A stretch of 64,000 nucleotides of DNA from Cercopithifilaria johnstoni (lineage: Eukaryota > Nematoda > Chromadorea > Rhabditida > Onchocercidae), in contig CAKAEH010001400.1 of the NCBI GenBank assembly GCA_916381525.1, positions 1-64,000 on the forward strand. The letters are read 5' to 3'. Positions within the stretch are counted from its first letter, which is position 1. Each line of letters starts with the position of its first letter. Shown here piece by piece: positions 27,203-41,562 of the stretch. Both the position numbers and the translations under genes were made by a program. The notes below the pieces were generated by a model. It saw only the letters and a program-made list of their open reading frames with translations, had not been told where the DNA came from and searched no databases.

Positions 27203-27447
27203 ATTGATAACCTGATAATAGCTAAATAGTGAATCAAATTCGTTGATAATCTGATAATAGCTAAATAATGAATCATATTTCTTCATTCGTTGATAATCTG
27301 ATAATAGCTAAATAATCAATCATATTTCTTCATTCGTTGATAATCTGATAATAGCTAAATAATGAATCATATTTCTACATTCGTTGTTAATCTGATAACA
27401 GCTAAATAGTGAATCAAATTGCTGCATTCGTTGATAATCGGATAACG
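27203..27447. repeat. TGATAA-containing minisatellite
   Basis: About five to six units of roughly 47 bases, built on TTGATAATCTGATAATAGC followed by TAAATAATGAATCA. Each unit carries two TGATAA hexamers. The array decays at both ends. Confidence 0.85.
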
Positions 27448-28074
27448 ATGAAATGGGAAACAAAATATCTGCACTAATCAAAAATCTGATAACAATTCAA
27501 TGGGAAACAAAATATTTGCATTCTTAACAGTTTGATAATAATTGATTTGCATTTATTAGTAGATAATGAAAGCAGTCATTCCATTTATTTAGTCATATTT
27601 GGGAATATTTCAAATACTAATCAAATAATACGCAAATGTTTTTCTGTCACAAATTGATTTCTCCTCTTCATTTTTTACCGTTTTCCAAATTATTCGTTTG
27701 TTTTTTTTTTTATGCCGAAAAAGCTATATATTTATAAATTAGCATTTATACATAAATTAATTGAATGAGAAAGTTTTAACATTTGCTGATAATCTGATAT
27801 AAATGATAAAAATTAATTAATTAATCGATGATTTATTAGCAATTAACAATGCAATTATTTCATCAATTATCTTGTCATTTAATCATAACATAAATATTAC
27901 AAATGCAAGAATACCAAAATGATGTGTTAATAAAAGATAAGAAATTATATTATCTTCAATAAGTAGTACATATTTGTTTAATAATTTGTATTGTTTTTTT
28001 TGCTTTGAAAAAATGTTTCTCAAATAAATTAGTCGATTTAAATATAATTTTGATATTTTGCAAATGTGCGATTA

Positions 28075-31000
28075 TTAATTTATCATTTCATCCAATTTCT
28101 TTCCTTCTCTCTCATCGAATTTTTGTTGTTCGTATTCCTGTGATACAAATGTTTGCACTCGTTTTCCAATTGGTTTGCCTTTACTATCACGAGCTTGTGC
28201 AAAGCCTATCTGAGATTTTCCTACATCGAATACGGTGTAATAACGCCCAATGAATACATCACCAAGAATCCATAATTCTCCCACTCGTTCCGGCAAATCA
28301 ATACCCATGAAACCGGAAAGGCAAATCGATTTACCCTTTGATGTCACCTTCAAATATTTAAAAAATTCATTTGATTGTAAAAATTCAACAAAAAAATACA
28401 AAATTAAAAAGGAAACTTTTTTTGTTTTCAGAAAAAACAAAACCTAATTTTGATTATAATTGAAAATTTTCCGTAAAAGTTAAATTTCATTTTAAACAGT
28501 TTTATTTTTCATATTTTATAGAAGAATCAGTTGAAAAAAAAAATGTTAAACTTACATTCAAAACATAATCTGTTCCTTTTAGAGTATAACTTTTGCCAGC
28601 AATAACAAATGTAATTTCGGGTAGAGATGGTACTTTATAACATGGTATGATATATTCACCAGCATAGACATATTCTGCACCAATGTATTTTTGAATAGCA
28701 TCAATTTGACTTTTTGGACCAGCAATTAAACTTGTCCCTGTATCTGCTATAGCCTGAAACCAGCATATTGTCATTTTTTTTTATTTGACGTGAAAAATAA
28801 ATTATTTCTTTTAGTACGAATAATTAATTAATTATCTAATTTATAATGCAATAACATCGAAATGATTAATTTCGAAATTATTATTATGCAATTTAAGCAA
28901 ATATAAACATCCAAAAATTGTATTACTTATAAAATGAAATTATATTATTGTTGAAAACTGAATGACAGTTAAATCGCTCAATTAGAAAATGTTTATTTTA
29001 TCATATTCAAATTATCAACAAATTATCAGTTATCTTTGTTTTCTTTTTTTTGCAACAATTTAAATAAAATCAAAAAAATGCATTACACATAAATGATGGA
29101 AAAAAGCCATAGATTCTGTGTAGAATGAAAAATGATTTTGAATTTTGATTTAAGTTTAATCGATATAGTTTAATCGATGCTATAATCGATATATTTCATT
29201 ACTAATTTATAATGCAATAACATCGAAGTGATTAATATGTTTTTTTATTTATTTTATGAAAATGACTCATCGAAGTGTTGGAAATGTTACTAATGTTTAG
29301 TAATATTTAATAAATCCTTTACACCAGCAAAAAGAAAATGAAAATTAGATTATCAGACAAACCTGACATCCTTTAGCACATCCAACTGTTTTGCCTTCAC
29401 CCTGTATCTTATCCATTTGAAATTGCCAGTATCCATGACTTGATACTGGTGTGTATGTGATTGGTGATACAAATCTATTTTCATCAATACCACCGAATGT
29501 AATTTCACCACCAATTTCTTCATTCGGATTTCTAGGAATATTTTAATAATAATAAGGAAACAATACAATGACATTTTAAAATGATAAATGAAAAGTAAGC
29601 CGAAAAATTTTTTAGTAGGATAAAATATATGAAAGAAGAAAGAAAAATTCGAAATGCTTACGTAAATAATATGCTAACATTTATAAAATTTTGACAATTT
29701 AATTTAAAAAGAAAATTTACAGAGAAAAACAGCAAATTCAAATAACCTAGCAAGCCAAAAAGCAAATACTGGCTCTCGGACAACTTTCTGGCTAATCATT
29801 GTATTGAATACCGGACTTAAACCAAGAACCGAAATTTCCGGAAATGCCATACCCAAAATACCGTCAAATTTAGCTACAACAAATGTTACACCCGGTTCTG
29901 AAGTTGCTTCAGCAAAAGGTTGCTCCGTAACACAAATATTGGCAATCTAAAATCGTTCTCTTTTTTCGTCTTAATTAAACAAATTTTATATAAAATACAA
30001 AATGAATAAGTAAAAAAGAAAAAAGACATCCTAAGAATTTAAAATAAGAAGAATGTATTTAAAAAAATAAAATGTCATATTTAAAGTATAAATTTAATTA
30101 AAGAATAAATTAATATCGAATATAAGAAAAAAGCTATGTGAGTAATTAAATTCCTATTAACAACCTATAATATATGTTATACATACACAGACGGTATCTG
30201 TTGAAATGAACCCTTTCATTGAACCTCTTCCGTATTGAATTTGTATTTTTCTACCGTCCGGTTTATATGTTGACGATTCTGTTCCTTTGTATTTGTTGTG
30301 CAACACTACAAAGGAAATGAAAAAAGATAAACACAAATAGGTTGCTTTTTCTGTAATCAATTTAACCTTATATACAAAATTCTGGATATTACGATAACAG
30401 TAATATTTCCATTTAAATTTAACTAAACGAAATAAAATATTATTAATAATCGAAATAATATTAATTAAATTTTATCGTTGAATTTTATTAATTAAAATGA
30501 AAAGTTTTATTATTTTATGCATTTTTACTAAGCAAATTCAGGTATGAATTGAAATGAAACTTACAACATGCAACATCGAAATAGGGACATTTTACGGAAG
30601 GTACCCAAAGATTCGATGAACCGGTATCGAAAACAACGCTAAAATTCTGAGGTGGTGTACCGATTGAAATTTCACCATAATACTGAGCCTATAAAATTAG
30701 CTTCGTTTTAAAATTAATTAATAAATTAAATTTTTATATATTTGTTTTATTTGCATGCAACCAAAGATTTAAATCAACAGCTTTGATATTATATTTTCAA
30801 AAGATTTAAATTTGAATAATCAACAAATTCATAGATCAAATTAAATTTGTAAATTTTTCTCTACGAAAATATCATGCTAATATATCACTTACATCCATAT
30901 AATTTTTAAGCACTTCATCAGTTTCACCCATTGTATTTAGCTCGAAAGCAGAATCGGTATCAAGTCCGATTTTATACTGAATCTTTTTCCGTTGAATTTG

Positions 31001-32031
31001 AAAATTGACCAATTCGCTGTATGCTTCCCATGAATCAGTTTGTATAAGTTTTGTACGAATCGAATCCTGTTTACGCAGCGTTATCCTGAATTACGCTTTC
31101 TGATTCTGACATCGATTAACGTATTTTTGAATAGTGATCTTTTGCAATAAATAATTTCGTAATAACAAATGAAAAGTATTTCGAAAAGAGATCGTAAAAA
31201 ACTTTTTAAAAAAACTAAAGAAAATTTTGACAAAGAAAAAAACGTGAACTTCTGTTTGTATAAGTTGAATGTCATCCATTCCGGAAGAGTTGAATATAAT
31301 CAATTTATCGAATTAAATATTTATTATACATTGACCTAATATAAGTAAACCTGCTGTCCAGTTTCCGTTATTTTCTAAAATTCTTAAAATCAGTTCAGGT
31401 TTTTTTGCCTTGAATTTTCCTTCCGGTTTTTCAAGAAAAAAACGTTTTTGGATCATTTAGTCGACGAAATTATTTGTTACAAATATTTATAAATTGTATT
31501 TGATATAATAGAAAGGAAAGTTTAACGAACAATATATTTCGTTTTACCTTTTGTTACCTATTTCAATTAATGAATTATTTACACTTCACTGAATAATTAA
31601 GTTCATTTTCCTATTTATTTATATCGTATAATATTGATTAGAGCAGTTATTACAATAAGCATAAGCTAATAACTTCACGATCAGTACACAACAAAAAAAG
31701 TATTCTAATTTCATCAAAGATAGGAATGTTATGTTATCCGAAAAGTTTTAATTAAAATTTCTTTCTTAAAACAATAAAATTAAAAATCAAAAACAAAACA
31801 TTAAAATTAAAAAAATGAAATATAAATAAGTTATTGTGAAATATTTTTTTAATTTTTGAAATGATAAAATGAAATAAAAGAAAGAATTAATTAATTAAAT
31901 AACCTTGTGAGATGACCTTCTTCGGTGGCAGTAACAATTTTATTGCATAAAGCAATAATTATAAGAAGGATGGGTAGAGAAGTTGTGAGCATCGCTGTGA
32001 TGATATTGTGACCTCTGATAGTCGTTACCAT
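28075..32031 (-). CDS. asp-4: Cathepsin D-like aspartic protease (ASP-4 type)
   Basis: Pepsin-family (A1) lysosomal or secreted aspartic protease. Exons (minus strand): 32031-31904, 31085-30893, 30688-30565, 30305-30187, 29946-29747, 29531-29363, 28753-28556 and 28347-28075, 467 aa with consistent phases. A hydrophobic signal peptide (LTTSLPILLIIIALC) and a basic propeptide of about 75 residues come first. Catalytic motifs VVFDTGSSNLWVPS and AIADTGTSLIAG are both intact, and the flap tyrosine is in QYGRGSMKGF. Cathepsin D signatures include AKFDGILGMAFPEISVLG, PCYKVPSLPEITF and the C-terminal GELWILGDVFIGRYYTVFD. It ends with a charged extension of about 35 residues beyond the usual end (GKRVQTFVSQEYEQQKFDER). 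The close resemblance to C. elegans ASP-4, recalled from family knowledge, supports the symbol; strict orthology is unproven. Confidence 0.92.
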
Positions 32032-32306
32032 CTCTTAAAGAAGCTCAGATGGAAGAATGGATTTGCCTCTCTCCCTCCATTTCTTTTCTGGAGGATCTTT
32101 TTGAATAGTTAAGAGAAATGAAATAGAGAGAGAGAACGAAAGAGAGAGAGAGAGAAAAAGAAAAAAGGGAAAAAAAGGGTGGGAAAAGGGAAAGGTTGGT
32201 CGGTCAATAGCTGATCACAATTTGATAGCATTATTGGTTGTTCATAATGCTAGTGATAATAATGATAACAATAGCACTGCAACCTTGCAGACAGGGAGAC
32301 AGACAG

Positions 32307-32325
32307 ACACACACACACACACACA
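32307..32325. repeat. (CA)n microsatellite
   Basis: Nine to ten CA units, preceded by CAGACAGG repeats, in the upstream flank of the aspartic protease gene. Confidence 0.85.
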
Positions 32326-34057
32326 TGCAACATACATTACATTACATATATATATATAATGAAATAATGAAATTTAATGAACTAATGAAAGATTATATAT
32401 TTACTATATATAATATAATTTTAAGAGAAAACTGTAAACATACTATGCCATCAATTTTGTTTATTTCAATTTTCCAATATTGAAGAAGCAAGCAATTGAT
32501 GATAAATCGATTGTTAATTCTGGGAGATATAATATATTATGATAGTGTTTGATATGAAGATAGCGATTCTGGAAGACTAATCTTCAGAGATATATAGTAA
32601 TTAGTTAATGATAATTATATCAGGTAAGCAAAATCATTCTCATCTTTAAATTAACTAAAATCAGCAAAACCATTCTCATCTTTAAATTAACTAAAATTAG
32701 AAATTAACTAAAATCTGTAATTTAGATATTATTTTATATCATAATAATATTTGTGATTTTGAAGTAGCGATTAAATATTATAAATTTTAGGAAAGCTGAT
32801 AAATTAAATCGATAGATTAAATCAAATGAGATAAATTAAATTCTATCAGTTAATTCATTCATAAATTTGAAACTGTTAACAATTATTTTCATTACAAATT
32901 GAGACTATTTATTTATATATTATTATAAATAATTGACAACGATGAAACTAATTAATAAGTACTGTTTCTGTGTTAAATGAAATTGAATCGATGATAATTC
33001 ACAGCTGTTCGTTATTTCATTATCCCAAAGGAAATAAGCTAAAGTAATTTGTCTTAACAAATAATCTTAACTTTCCAAAAATTTTTTGTTGCTATCAAAT
33101 AGCAACAAATAATTCCCAAAAAACAATAATGCAAAAAGCAACCAAAATTTAAACTTTTGTTTTTAACAAATTTTGCAACCATTTTTTTATTAAAAAAAAT
33201 TTGACAAATATTTTTATGAAAAATGTAAATTTCGTTCTTTAACAAATATCGCATATAATTACTTTAAACTATATTATATATTTATATTATAAATATGTTT
33301 ATCAAAATCAAACTGATACGATATCATTAATTGTTGTTAATTGCCGCTTCTTATCACCAATATTATCAGATATTATAATTCCTTATTTTGTGCAAAATTT
33401 AAAAAGAGAGCAATATTATTTATTAAAATTATTATTTTACTTTTGAATCATTTTTTTTACCCTTTAACCTTGTTTATATTAATTTTTTTTAATTAGCAAG
33501 ATTATCTTCAACTACCAATCGGATTATTATTAATTTCTAATTTTAAATTCATTAATTGTAATGTTGTAATTTCATTAGTTAATAAATTTACAACTTCTTG
33601 TTTGATTTAAAATTTTCACTTTACGATGAGAGTTGTTAATTTTGCTAAATATTTATTAATTGATCTTCTTTGTTTCATTGAATGTATATCTTATAGTTGC
33701 ACAGGTGGGATTTATTTTATTGCTTCATTTATCAAATTATCATTTATCAAATTATCACTGATTCTTACACTTAGCTTCATTTTTAATCAATTTTCTCATC
33801 TTAGCTTTATTGATAAATGAAAATTCACAAAACTTAATGAAGTATTAATGATAAGATAACGAAAATAATAATGATAATAATAATTACTACTGTAACTATA
33901 ATAACATATGAATGTGGTAAAAGAAGTGATAATTGCAGTCGTAATGAAAAATATTTTACTGTTAATAGTAACGATAGTAATACTAGAATGATAATCAATC
34001 AACTGATCAGTATTATTCATTGAAATCTCCTAAAGTATGAAAGAAAGAACCGAAGAG

Positions 34058-34062
34058 AAAAA
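34058..34062 (-). terminator. RNA polymerase III T-run terminator of tRNA-Lys
   Basis: Five T on the minus strand, eight bases after the tRNA 3' end, fit the usual Pol III stop signal. Confidence 0.75.
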
Positions 34063-34069
34063 GGGTACG

Positions 34070-34142
34070 CGCCCTCTGTGGGACTCGAACCCACGACCCT
34101 CAGATTAAAAGTCTGATGCTCTACCAACTGAGCTAAGAAGGC
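34070..34142 (-). tRNA. tRNA-Lys (anticodon TTT)
   Basis: The minus strand folds as a full cloverleaf of 73 nt including the discriminator G. Acceptor arms GCCTTCT and AGAGGGC pair (with one G-U). The A box is TAGCTCAGTTGG and the B box is GGTTCGAGTCC. The anticodon stem-loop CAGACTTTTAATCTG gives TTT, reading AAA lysine codons. There is no intron. Its arms are intact and a T-run follows, so it should be functional. Confidence 0.96.
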
Positions 34143-35230
34143 CCCAAGGACCACTCAAAATTTTTAACTTAGAAATTTATTTCGAAATATGCTAATTATT
34201 TTAAAAAATTAAATTTGTTAAAAAATATTTCATTCATACATTCTGTATATATTTTGTACGTAAAATGTCTTATTTACAGTATGCTTTTTTGTAAGCAATA
34301 TTTTAATGTATGCATAAATTACATATTTCAATTATTTATGCCTTTTCTTTGGCGATATTCAATTTAAATTTATAATTTATTTCATTAGCTTATTTTAATT
34401 ATATAATTGTTTAAATTTCTTAAGTCATTAATTATAATGTAAGGTATATATTTGAAGAGATTGGTAGAATTGATAAAATAGAAGAAATGAAATGAAGAAA
34501 TAGAAACAACTGTTATGAAAGCTTTTCGGTCATATCACACCATTACATCAAGTCATCCATCTATCTGATCTATTCAACTATCTATCCAACTATCTATCTA
34601 TCCATCCATCTATCGTTCCATCGATTAATGAAGTAATGAGTAATGCTAACAACACATTCTGTTGTAATATTGTCAGTAGCAACAATTGGAGATGAAGAAG
34701 AGAATTGAGGAACGAATCAATTTTTCACTAATAATTCTGTTTTGTCTTCATCATACAATTTTATCAATTGTTGCTTTCATTAGAATTCATTTTTATTCTT
34801 TTCATTAAATGATAATTTAAAAATTTAATTTTGCAAAATTTATTCGATTGTTTTAACTTGATTATGAAAATTATTTAACTATGCAAAATTAGGAATTTAA
34901 TTTTGCAGAATTTATTCTATCGCTTTAATTTAATTGTGTAAAATTATTTAATTATGCAAAATTAAGAATTTAACTTTGCAAAATTTATTCTATCGTTTTA
35001 ATTTAATTATGTAAAATTATTTAATTATGCAAAATTAAGAAATTAATTTTGCAAAATTTATTCTATCGCTTATTATATATTAGCTTATTATATATTAGCC
35101 AATATTTTGTGTACAAAAAAAATCATTCCATTTTAAATTTTCATTTTAGTGAATTAAATTTTGGTTGCAATTTCTTCAACGGTACTACTGTATTTTCAAT
35201 TTTTCGTGGATAATTTTTAAGTTAGCCAAA
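34143..35230. other. Intergenic between the tRNA and the sphingomyelinase gene
   Basis: AT-rich. It has an ATCT/ATCC tetranucleotide patch at 34557-34625 and three imperfect direct repeats of about 80 bases (34800-35070, sharing GCAAAATTTATTC). No gene was seen. Confidence 0.6.
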
Positions 35231-38200
35231 ATGGTATTCCAACGAACCGTTAATTATTTCATTCTTCTCCATGTTATCGCTATTGTTTTCCTCATCAAAC
35301 AGTCATTAACAGATGACAATTCCGGTTAGTGCAGCTATTTATTTCCTCAAATTTACCGCACATTTTCTTAATTCCGGTACATAAATCAGTAATCGAAATG
35401 CTTTTGCTAAACGATGGAAATAAAACGATTGCTAAAACTTTTCCTTTTTATCATTAATTCTTTTTTGAAATCTTATCATTAGGCCATTAAATAAAAATCT
35501 TATCATTTAAAAAAAGGAATTCTTATCATTAAAAAAAACCTTATCATTAAACAAAATAAACCTTATCAATAAACAAAAAAAATTCGATATTTTAAGAAAC
35601 ACATTAAATTTGAATATGCTTATTTTCATTAACCATTTTTTCTTTGGAATATTGAATTTTTTTTATTTGTTTCAGCTAATTATAATTAAGTATTAAAACA
35701 ATGGATGTAAATAGTCTAAACGATTTATTTGTAAAAGAATAATTTATTTCTAATTTGAAATTATTCAAAATATTTCAAAAAATTTTAAATTTTTATTCGG
35801 CGGATCTTTTTAATGTTTCCAACATTTTAATTTCTTTTAAGATTATAATTTTTTTTAAATTATTATTATCATTTTAATAGATTTCTAAAAAGTAATATTA
35901 GGAATTTTTAATATTAATATTTGTTTCTATTTGAAATTTTACTGATAAATAAAATAATATTGGAAATGAAATAAGAAATTAGCATATTTTATTATATTGT
36001 ATTGTAATATTTCATTATCAATAATTAATTTAGATAATTATTTAAAAAGAAAAATATTTAAATTCTTAATTTTGTTTTAAGCTATGACGGATAATGAGAG
36101 TATATCAAATACTAATGGTGTAACTTGTGTAGCATGCAAAATGACTGTGATATTTTTCAGGTATCTCATTTATATTTTCTATTATAATTTCACCTTTCAC
36201 CTTTCACCTTTTTTCATTAATTTATTTAATAAAAAGAATTTTTTAAACTATTAATTAGTTCTTAAAAGTAAAAATTTTGATGAAATCGAAAAATGAAAAA
36301 GAAATGAAAATTAATTATATAAAGTATAAAAACAATAAGAATTGAAACAATTAACGATTTCTAATAATTAAAAAAAGAAGTTATTTTGAAGGAAAATTTT
36401 AACATTAATTAATTAGCATAATGAAACATTGGAATAAAGTTTTAATAAATTTATTTAAAAAAAAAACCACCAAAAATATTTCTTACAAATTGTATTAATT
36501 TACCGATCAATATATGAACAAAATCGGACCCGCGATTCATTAATTGGTATTGCAACATTTATTTGTCAATATTTTGTGCATTACGAATCATTGCTATGTC
36601 GTAGCTTAGCTAAACAATTTCGGGTATTATTTTCATCTTTCTTTTCTTTCTATATTCGAATTATGCTTATTAATAATACACTTATCAATTATCATTATGA
36701 TTATTTTAAGTAATTTAATATAAGTGTAAAAGTCAAATATATATTTTATGAGTACTAATAAATGTTATATAATAATTATCAATTATTGTAATTATTTCAA
36801 ATGATTTAATGCTAGTAAAGAAGTCGAATACATAGTTTTATGAGTATTAATATATATTATATAATAATAATCAGTAATCATTATGATTATTTTAAGTAAT
36901 TTAATATTAGTAAAAAAGTCGAGTACATATTTTACGAGTATTAATAAATATTGTATAATAATTATCAATTATCATTTGTGATTATTTTAAGTAATATAAT
37001 ATTAGTATAAAAATATATTCCTTATTTTACATTTACTTGCTTACTTCCTTTGCATATTTTAAATTTAATTAATTTAATTTAAAAATTATTGCTATAAAAA
37101 TATTACTCAAATAAGTTTTATAAGACATATTTTGGAAATTTTTATAAACGAACAAAAATCTTTTTTCAATTTCTGTTTTTAATTTTAGGAAGAAATCTTA
37201 TATGTTATTGATCAATTAATTCTACAACCTGAAGCATTATGCTCAATGTTTATAAAACATTGCAAAAATTCAAGAATGGATACATCATTGTGGAATATCG
37301 CATTGCCACCAAAACAGCCAGGTTGTAATTCAAAAATTCAATCAATAAAATATGTATATATATATAATGTAAGTAAATTATATGTATATGATATATAACT
37401 GCTTGTTTTCTTGAAATTTCTAAAAACTCCTAAAATTATTATCAAAATTTGATGAGTAATAATCATTTTGTTACTTTTAACTATTAATATTTTATGAAAG
37501 GAATAATTAACCTGTTATTACCTTAAATAATTTAGATCAAAAATATCCAACTTATCCGGCTATAAGAGAGAAAAATTTGCGTGTATTACATATTACTGAT
37601 TTACATCTCGATCCAAAATATGCAGCAGGTTCGGAAGCTAATTGTAGCAGTGAACTTTGTTGCCATATTGAAACGGAATCAAATGGTAATTTCTATATTA
37701 ATACTTAATTTGAAATTAAGCGAATTAAAAATTTTGTTTCAAATATTTAAAATATCCATTTTATTGAAGGAAACTAAATTAGTTATCGGTTAAATTATTT
37801 CATTAATATCATGAAATAATCGATAATTATTCAGAAGGCAATCATAATTTTAATGATTACCGTTTATTCTCAAATATTATTCTTTTCTAGTCATAAACGA
37901 ATGAATTATTCATTGCTAAAAGTATATATTATACGTTTCAGGAACAAGAATAAGACAGCCATCTGGTTACTGGGGTACATCTGCCGCATGCGATATGCCT
38001 TATCGAACGATAGAAAATATGCTGCAAAATATTCAAAAACTTGATAAGGTTGTTTATTTGTTGCTAATTTGTAATTATAAAATTATTCATTCATAAATTA
38101 TGACCAACTAAGTTTAACATATTTTAATTTTCGTTTTGTCTTTTATCATTTCCTTCATCCTAATCAGATTTTAAGTTTTACTAAAATATACAAAAAAGAT

Positions 38201-41200
38201 TTCATTCTTTGAATTACCACTTTCTCGCATCACATCAATTGCCTAAGAATAATATTTAATAGATATTAGTTTCGTAATAATTGAATAGTTATTATTAATA
38301 ATTAATCGTTAATCGATATAGCGATATTTAACAGCTGATGGTAATATTCAATGTTTAATTGATAATATAATAAGTAGCGGATCATTACTATTATTATTTT
38401 ATTATTATAATATCATAATTGTTTCATTTTGCTATCGATTTACTATGAATTTGATGTTATGATAAATAATGATTAAATTATTTGCAAACTTCAGATTGAT
38501 TATATATTGGTCGGAGGTGATTATGAATCACATATGGATTGGGCATATACCAAAGAAAATCACTTGAAAATAATTCGAAATCTTTCGACACTTTTGCATA
38601 ATTACTTCGAGAATACACCAATCTATTGGACATTGGGTAATCATGAAGGTGTTCCCGTTAATAGGTTTTATTTTCTTCATTGGCTACTTTTTTTAGAAAA
38701 AATTTTTATACCTAAAAAGTATTAAAATGGCTAATACAAGAATAAGTAATAGAAATATTAAGAAATTTAATCGATATTGCTATCTTTCCTTACTGGATTT
38801 CCTTTTCTATTAATAATTATAATTTATAGCTAAATATCATTCATATCATTCATAATCAATCATAGCTAAATAAAAACAAATGGTGAATTTAAGCGTTATC
38901 ATAAAATACGCATAAAAGAAATGAATTAGAAGTGTGGAAAAAAGAGAGGGAGAGAGATAAAAATAAAAACAAATGATAGTTTTAATTAATTTCAAAAAAA
39001 AATTATGAAATTATAAATATGCAGTTTTGCACCGCGTTATATCCCGGAGAAGTATCGTTCACAATGGCTGTACGATGAGTTGGAACATATGCAAAAGCCG
39101 CTTCTTGATATGAAATCAATTGAAGATGTTAAATAGTAAGTTTTAAATTTAGAAATATTTAATAATAAGTTTTAATTTTAAAACAATTAACTTTTTTTTT
39201 CTTGTTTAGAAAAATTTTAAATTTTAGCCGCGGTTCTTACGCAGTACAACTTCATCCAGGCCTAAGACTTATATCATTGAACAGTGCTTACTGCGAAACT
39301 TCCAACTTGTAAGCATAATTCATTATTTTTTGTTAAACATATTAAGTGTGATTATATTTAGTGATAATGGTGAAATGATAATAATGATAATGCTGATAAA
39401 AAAATATAAGTGTGATCAAAATTAAAACAATTATCCATTAAATGATGTAATGATAAAATGTTATAATGTTTATCATTGAAATCATTGAGATCACTTACCA
39501 AAATTCGTGATTTATGATTGCAGAATAATAATAATAATTAATAATATCATTATTATCATAAAAAAATTATTAATGAAATCATGGTAATAATTATATTTGA
39601 TATTATTTAATCATTTATTACATCCAGTTATTGAATACTTTTAGTGGTTTTAATTAATTTTGTCGAAACAATAGTTAATTTAGTTGGTTACGCATTAATG
39701 AAACGGATCCGGATGGCACTTTAAGTTGGTTAGTTGCGGAACTTAAACAAGCGGAACATGATGGTCAATATGTGCATATTTTATCACATATACCACCTGG
39801 TGATGGTGAATGTCTGGAAAGTTGGGCCAGAAATTACTATAAAATTATAGCAAGGTTTTGTTTATTCCTTTATTTATTTTTTGGCCAATTATTTATTTAT
39901 TTATTTTTTGGCTAATAATTATTTATTTGTCTTAGCTAATTTTTAGTTTATTTTATTTATTTATGTGTTTATTTTGATTTTTTTACAATTCAATTATTTT
40001 ATATATTTTGTTTGCTTATTAAATCTCTTCTAATAATTATCTCTTGTTTTAACTCATTTATTGTTTAAATTAGATTTCATTTCAATTTTCAGATTTTCAA
40101 AAACGATTCAAGCACAATTCTTTGGTCACATTCATATTGATAGTTTTACAGTATTCTATGAAAATATGAATGATGATTCAACAAAACCAATTAGCGTACT
40201 TTATGCAACACCAAGTGTGACAACATTTAAATATCTTAATCCAGCTTTTCGAATTTATGAAATTGAACCTGGCAATAATTATGTTTGTTTCTTTTTTAAG
40301 CTTTTCTAATTTTTCAAATTTTAATTTATTGATTTTTTATTTTGCAAAAATTTTCTCCTATCTATCATTATTTAATTAATTTCATATATTTTCAGCGTGT
40401 AATTAACTTTCATACTTATTTTCTAAATCTTACAAAAATTGGAATAAATACAACAATACCACCAACATGGGAATTGCTATATTCAGCAAAGGTAAAATAT
40501 TAATAAAGAAAAATTATTTTTCTATTAAAATTCTAATTTCTTAATTAAAATTAAACTATATGAGAATTACTTATATCTAATATTATATCTAAGGATGATT
40601 GAATTCTAGGAAGAATATAATTTAAATGATTTGAGTCCAACAAGCTGGGATCTTTTAATCAACAAAATCGTTTACGAAAAGTCAATCTACGATAAATTTA
40701 TCAGGTACGTTCGTATTTATTACAAAACTATTAATCATTAACGACCGACCTAATAATCAATCATTCTGAATGATTCATGCATTTATTTTTTTAATGAAAT
40801 ATAATGTCATCATTTTAGAATTTACCAATGTACATGTGATAGAGCACTGAAATTTATTTAATTTTAATTCAAATTCATTTAATTAATATAAAACTTAAAA
40901 AATTATTTTAATTCAAATTTATTTAATTCTTCTATTTTTAGGTATACCTGTAATTTATTCGTTATTTCAAAATAAAATTTCGTTGTATAAAAATTTTAAT
41001 ATTATCATTTGTATGATATTATCAGTTAATATTATCATTTGTTTAATATTATCATTTATTTAATATTATCATTTGTAATTTGTTTACCTTTCGTAATTTT
41101 TGCTAATTTTAATTCATTCATCTTTTATAATTTGTTAATTTTGCTAATTTCACTCTTTTTCATAATTTATTAATTTCAACTGAATTTTTCGACCAATTTC

Positions 41201-41562
41201 ACAATTAAAAAAAAAGTTAGTGAAATTAAATTTTAAATTATTTCTTCCGTTCAATTTTTAATTACAGAAATAGTATGCGTCGCGATAATGTCGTATGTGA
41301 GGGAAAATGTCGTTATGATTTCACATGCATTTTACGTAAAGGACATCATAATACGACGTTATGTAATCATCTTCCATCCTATGATAGTAATATCAAACAG
41401 AATTCGTATAAGTCATCCGAAATTGCTGGCAATACTGAAAAGCTGAAGTTTACCGTAACCGGAAATCAACAGGAACATGCCGAAATTATGATGTTATTAA
41501 AGAAGAAATTGCGATCATTTATTATGAGAAGATTTTTCCAATTATTTCTATTTCCTCTATAA
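35231..41562 (+). CDS. Acid sphingomyelinase (sphingomyelin phosphodiesterase)
   Basis: Hydrolyses sphingomyelin to ceramide and phosphocholine; lysosomal or secreted. Exons: 35231-35324, 36082-36160, about 36506-36623, 37189-37321, 37536-37685, 37942-38048, 38495-38664, 39025-39135, 39228-39308, 39684-39854, 40093-40282, 40396-40491, 40610-40704 and 41268-41562, 629 aa with consistent phases. In order: signal peptide (YFILLHVIAIVFLI), saposin B-type domain (CVACKMTVIFF through LCSMFIKHC), the metallophosphoesterase domain, and a Cys-rich C-terminal domain. Metal-site motifs are all present: HITDLHLD, GGDYESH, LGNHEGVP, ILSHIPPG and FFGHIHID. Odd point: the third exon has no AG acceptor in front of it; the sequence there reads TTTACCG before ATCAAT. 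Every other junction is canonical, so the gene is probably live. It could be any of the C. elegans asm-1/2/3 relatives, so no symbol is given. Confidence 0.93.
36690..37010. repeat. Intronic tandem repeat of about 105-110 bp
   Basis: Three imperfect units in the third intron of the sphingomyelinase gene. They share ATTATTTTAAGTAATTTAAT, then GTCGA or GTCAA, ACATA and a GAGTATTAATA block. Confidence 0.75.

Larger units (their letters stand above)
25591..28074. other. Intergenic with two tandem arrays
   Basis: AT-rich sequence between the gene relic and the 3' end of the aspartic protease gene. It holds the 54 bp array and the TGATAA-rich array, listed separately. No other gene or RNA was seen. 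Confidence 0.6.
32032..34069. other. Intergenic, 5' flank of the protease gene
   Basis: GA-rich purine stretch (32122-32165), a (CA)n run at 32307-32325, a short (AT)n run near 32350, then AT-rich sequence. Probable promoter region of the protease gene at its left end. No gene was seen before the tRNA. Confidence 0.6.

Noticed and set aside
36161..36505. U12-type AT-AC intron explaining the odd sphingomyelinase junction
   Set aside because: The donor GTATCTC is only loosely U12-like, using an AC acceptor breaks the reading phase, and a damaged or misread U2 acceptor is simpler.
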